Shown here: in pieces, positions 32,029 through 33,120 of the stretch
Layout of the letters: each line of letters begins with the position of its first letter
Numbering within the stretch: the stretch's first letter is position 1
Source of the DNA: Paludibacter sp.
GTDB taxonomy: Bacteria > Bacteroidota > Bacteroidia > Bacteroidales > Paludibacteraceae
Direction of reading: 5' to 3'
NCBI GenBank assembly: GCA_028710415.1
Contig: JAQTUE010000044.1
Location: forward strand, 1-33,120
Length of the DNA: 33,120 nucleotides
Position numbers and translations under genes: made by a program
Notes under the pieces: model-generated
The model's database searches: none
What the model was told of the DNA's origin: nothing
Seen by the model: only the letters and a program-made list of their open reading frames with translations

Positions 32029-32326
32029 GAGTCCCCATGATCAGAAGTCAAACATCAATTAAGACAGCTAAGAATGGTTGAAATATGAATACAATTATTA
32101 TTCTTTTGTTATTTTTCAGTTCTTAAATTTAAAACCTTATTTCTTTTTGTTCTACCTTAGTAGCCGGATTACCACCCCGAATCCCAACCTTATTCTTTGA
32201 TTGGATTGATTGTGGATAATATTCCATTCAAAGAATAAGGTTTAATATTGGGGAGGTAATCCGGCTACTAAGGTTTAAAAATAAAAATAATATTTTTTTA
32301 TATAGTATTAAGGGGCAGTTTTAAAG
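32029..32326. repeat. ~300-bp tandem unit 1 with REPIN-like palindrome
   Basis: It begins GAGTCCCCATGATCAG. The palindrome at 32131-32294 has outer arms CCTTAGTAGCCGGATTACC and GGTAATCCGGCTACTAAGG and inner arms AACCTTATTCTTTGA (32186) and TCAAAGAATAAGGTT (32228). Outside the arms are AAAACCTTATT and AAAATAAAAATAA, the same style of ends as the RAYT units at 17 kb, including GTAG. The 31852-32028 stretch before it has nothing recognisable. Confidence 0.75.
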
Positions 32327-32629
32327 TATGTCTCCACGATCAGAAATCGAACAACAATTAAGATAACTTTGAAGTTTTAAAATGTAAATTCTGATCCTGT
32401 TTTATTGTTGTTTTTTTAGTTCATACATTTAAAACCTTATTTATTTTTGTTCAACCTTAGTAGCCGGATTACGTCCCCGTATTCCAACCTTATTCTTTGA
32501 TTGATTGACTACGGATAATATTCCATTCAAAGAATAAGGTTTATTATTAGGGTGGTAATCCGGCTACTAAGGTTTAAAAATAAAAATAAGGTTTTTCTTT
32601 TATATAGTTTTGAGACGAACTTTATAAGT
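32327..32629. repeat. ~300-bp tandem unit 2 with REPIN-like palindrome
   Basis: A second copy of the 32029 unit, with the same order: CTCCACGATCAG start, AT-rich stretch, then palindrome 32431-32592 with identical CCTTAGTAGCCGGATTAC and GGTAATCCGGCTACTAAGG arms. A third unit starts at 32630 (GTCTCCCCGATCAG) but is cut off before its palindrome at about 32720. Confidence 0.75.
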
Positions 32630-32744
32630 ATGTCTCCCCGATCAGGGAACAAACATCAATAGGAATAACTATGAAGGATTGAAATTACAGGTTGTGATCA
32701 TCATACAAATAGCACGTTGCAATAAGTAATAAAGTAATAAAATA

Positions 32745-32777
32745 GTAAGAGGCATGCAGATTATGCATGCCTCTTAC
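32745..32777 (-). terminator. Terminator of the YceI-family gene
   Basis: GTAAGAGGCATGCA (32745-32758) and TGCATGCCTCTTAC (32764-32777) form a perfect 14-bp stem with a 5-nt loop. On the minus strand it is followed by TATTTTATTAC. It lies 26 bp after the gene's stop. Confidence 0.85.
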
Positions 32778-32803
32778 AGCTATTGATTGCCTAAACAGGT
32801 TAT

Positions 32804-33120
32804 TTAATCCACAGGGCTTAGTTCTGCTGATGCGGTGATAGTTACCTCATCACCTACCATGGCAGCCGGGAACTTGGTGCCTAACCCAAAATCGGATCTT
32901 TTCAAAAGGCCACTAATAGTAAAGACTGCGATATCTTTCTTGGTTTGTGGGTTGGGTACTTTACCTTCGAATATGACATCCAACACCACTACCTTGGTAA
33001 TCCCGTGCATCGTCAGGTTGCCGGTAAGCTTATAGTCTTTCCCTTTTACTTTTTTAAACGAAGTACTCTTGAATACGAGGGTCTGGTATTTCTGGGCATC
33101 AAAAAAGTCCGGGCTTTTCA
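32804..33120 (-). CDS. YceI-family protein, 5' end outside window
   Basis: The frame stays open to the window edge, beyond the internal Met at 33010, so this is the C-terminal ~104 aa of a longer protein (family usually ~180-200 aa). It reads KSPDFFDAQKYQTLVFKSTS, then YKLTGNLTMHGITKVVVLDV, a clear match to the YceI lipid-binding beta-barrel family, whose members bind isoprenoid-type lipids in the periplasm. The N-terminus and any signal peptide lie outside the window. The end FGLGTKFPAAMVGDEVTITASAEL is also typical. A strong terminator follows. Confidence 0.88.
   Translation of the reverse strand, partial: KSPDFFDAQKYQTLVFKSTSFKKVKGKDYKLTGNLTMHGITKVVVLDVIFEGKVPNPQTKKDIAVFTISGLLKRSDFGLGTKFPAAMVGDEVTITASAELSPVD

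Overview
The window looks like a chromosomal segment of a Bacteroidota bacterium, probably of the Bacteroidales/Marinilabiliales type; the order is a guess. The evidence is a fused MurF-alanine racemase gene, a FISUMP-domain lipoprotein, a PorT-like outer-membrane beta-barrel, several TAnnTTTG promoter -7 boxes and a general lack of Shine-Dalgarno sequences. I saw no rRNA, tRNA or CRISPR array.

Layout. (1) About 1-5.0 kb and 8.8-14.0 kb, all minus strand, are two AT-rich arrays of unrelated single genes. The genes are separated by structured elements of about 100-155 bp (2820, 3910, 9962, 11265, 12466). Each element begins within about ten bases of the stop of the preceding gene in four of five cases. 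At the upstream end of each array is the same ~65-bp leader, running into the decayed C-terminus of a tyrosine recombinase (4831-4986 and 13801-13970). This is the layout of an integron: integrase, leader, then gene plus attC cassettes. Array 1 carries nuclease-like genes: a PD-(D/E)XK protein, a Mrr-like nuclease fused to an ImmA/IrrE peptidase, and a GIY-YIG-like protein. Array 2 carries envelope and membrane proteins of unknown function. (2) Between the arrays, 5.1-8.7 kb holds a cytochrome c/PQQ-type sugar dehydrogenase and a surface lipoprotein. (3) 14.0-14.8 kb is non-coding, with a G-rich 11-bp repeat and a long inverted repeat. (4) 14.8-16.2 kb is a two-gene envelope operon. (5) 16.2-19.1 kb is a tandem set of REP-associated tyrosine transposase (RAYT) units: two intact genes, one decayed copy and degenerate ends. 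(6) 19.2-19.5 kb encodes two overlapping micro-proteins with a shared C-terminal motif.

(7) 19.8-30.8 kb, plus strand, is housekeeping: a DUF554 membrane protein; the carboxyltransferase, biotin carboxylase and biotin carrier subunits of an acyl-CoA (propionyl-CoA) carboxylase; a metallophosphoesterase/PQQ-repeat protein; murF-alr; and a universal stress protein. The carboxylase genes and the murF-alr/stress-protein gap are separated by unusual GATTAAGTT-type intergenic repeats. (8) 30.8-33.1 kb, minus strand, holds an aldose-1-epimerase-like gene, a tandem ~300-bp repeat containing REPIN-like palindromes, and the end of a YceI gene.

The main candidate for something undescribed is the pair of integron-like arrays with dead integrases. 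Next are the RAYT/REPIN units and the paired micro-proteins. All calls come from reading the sequence, without database searches.
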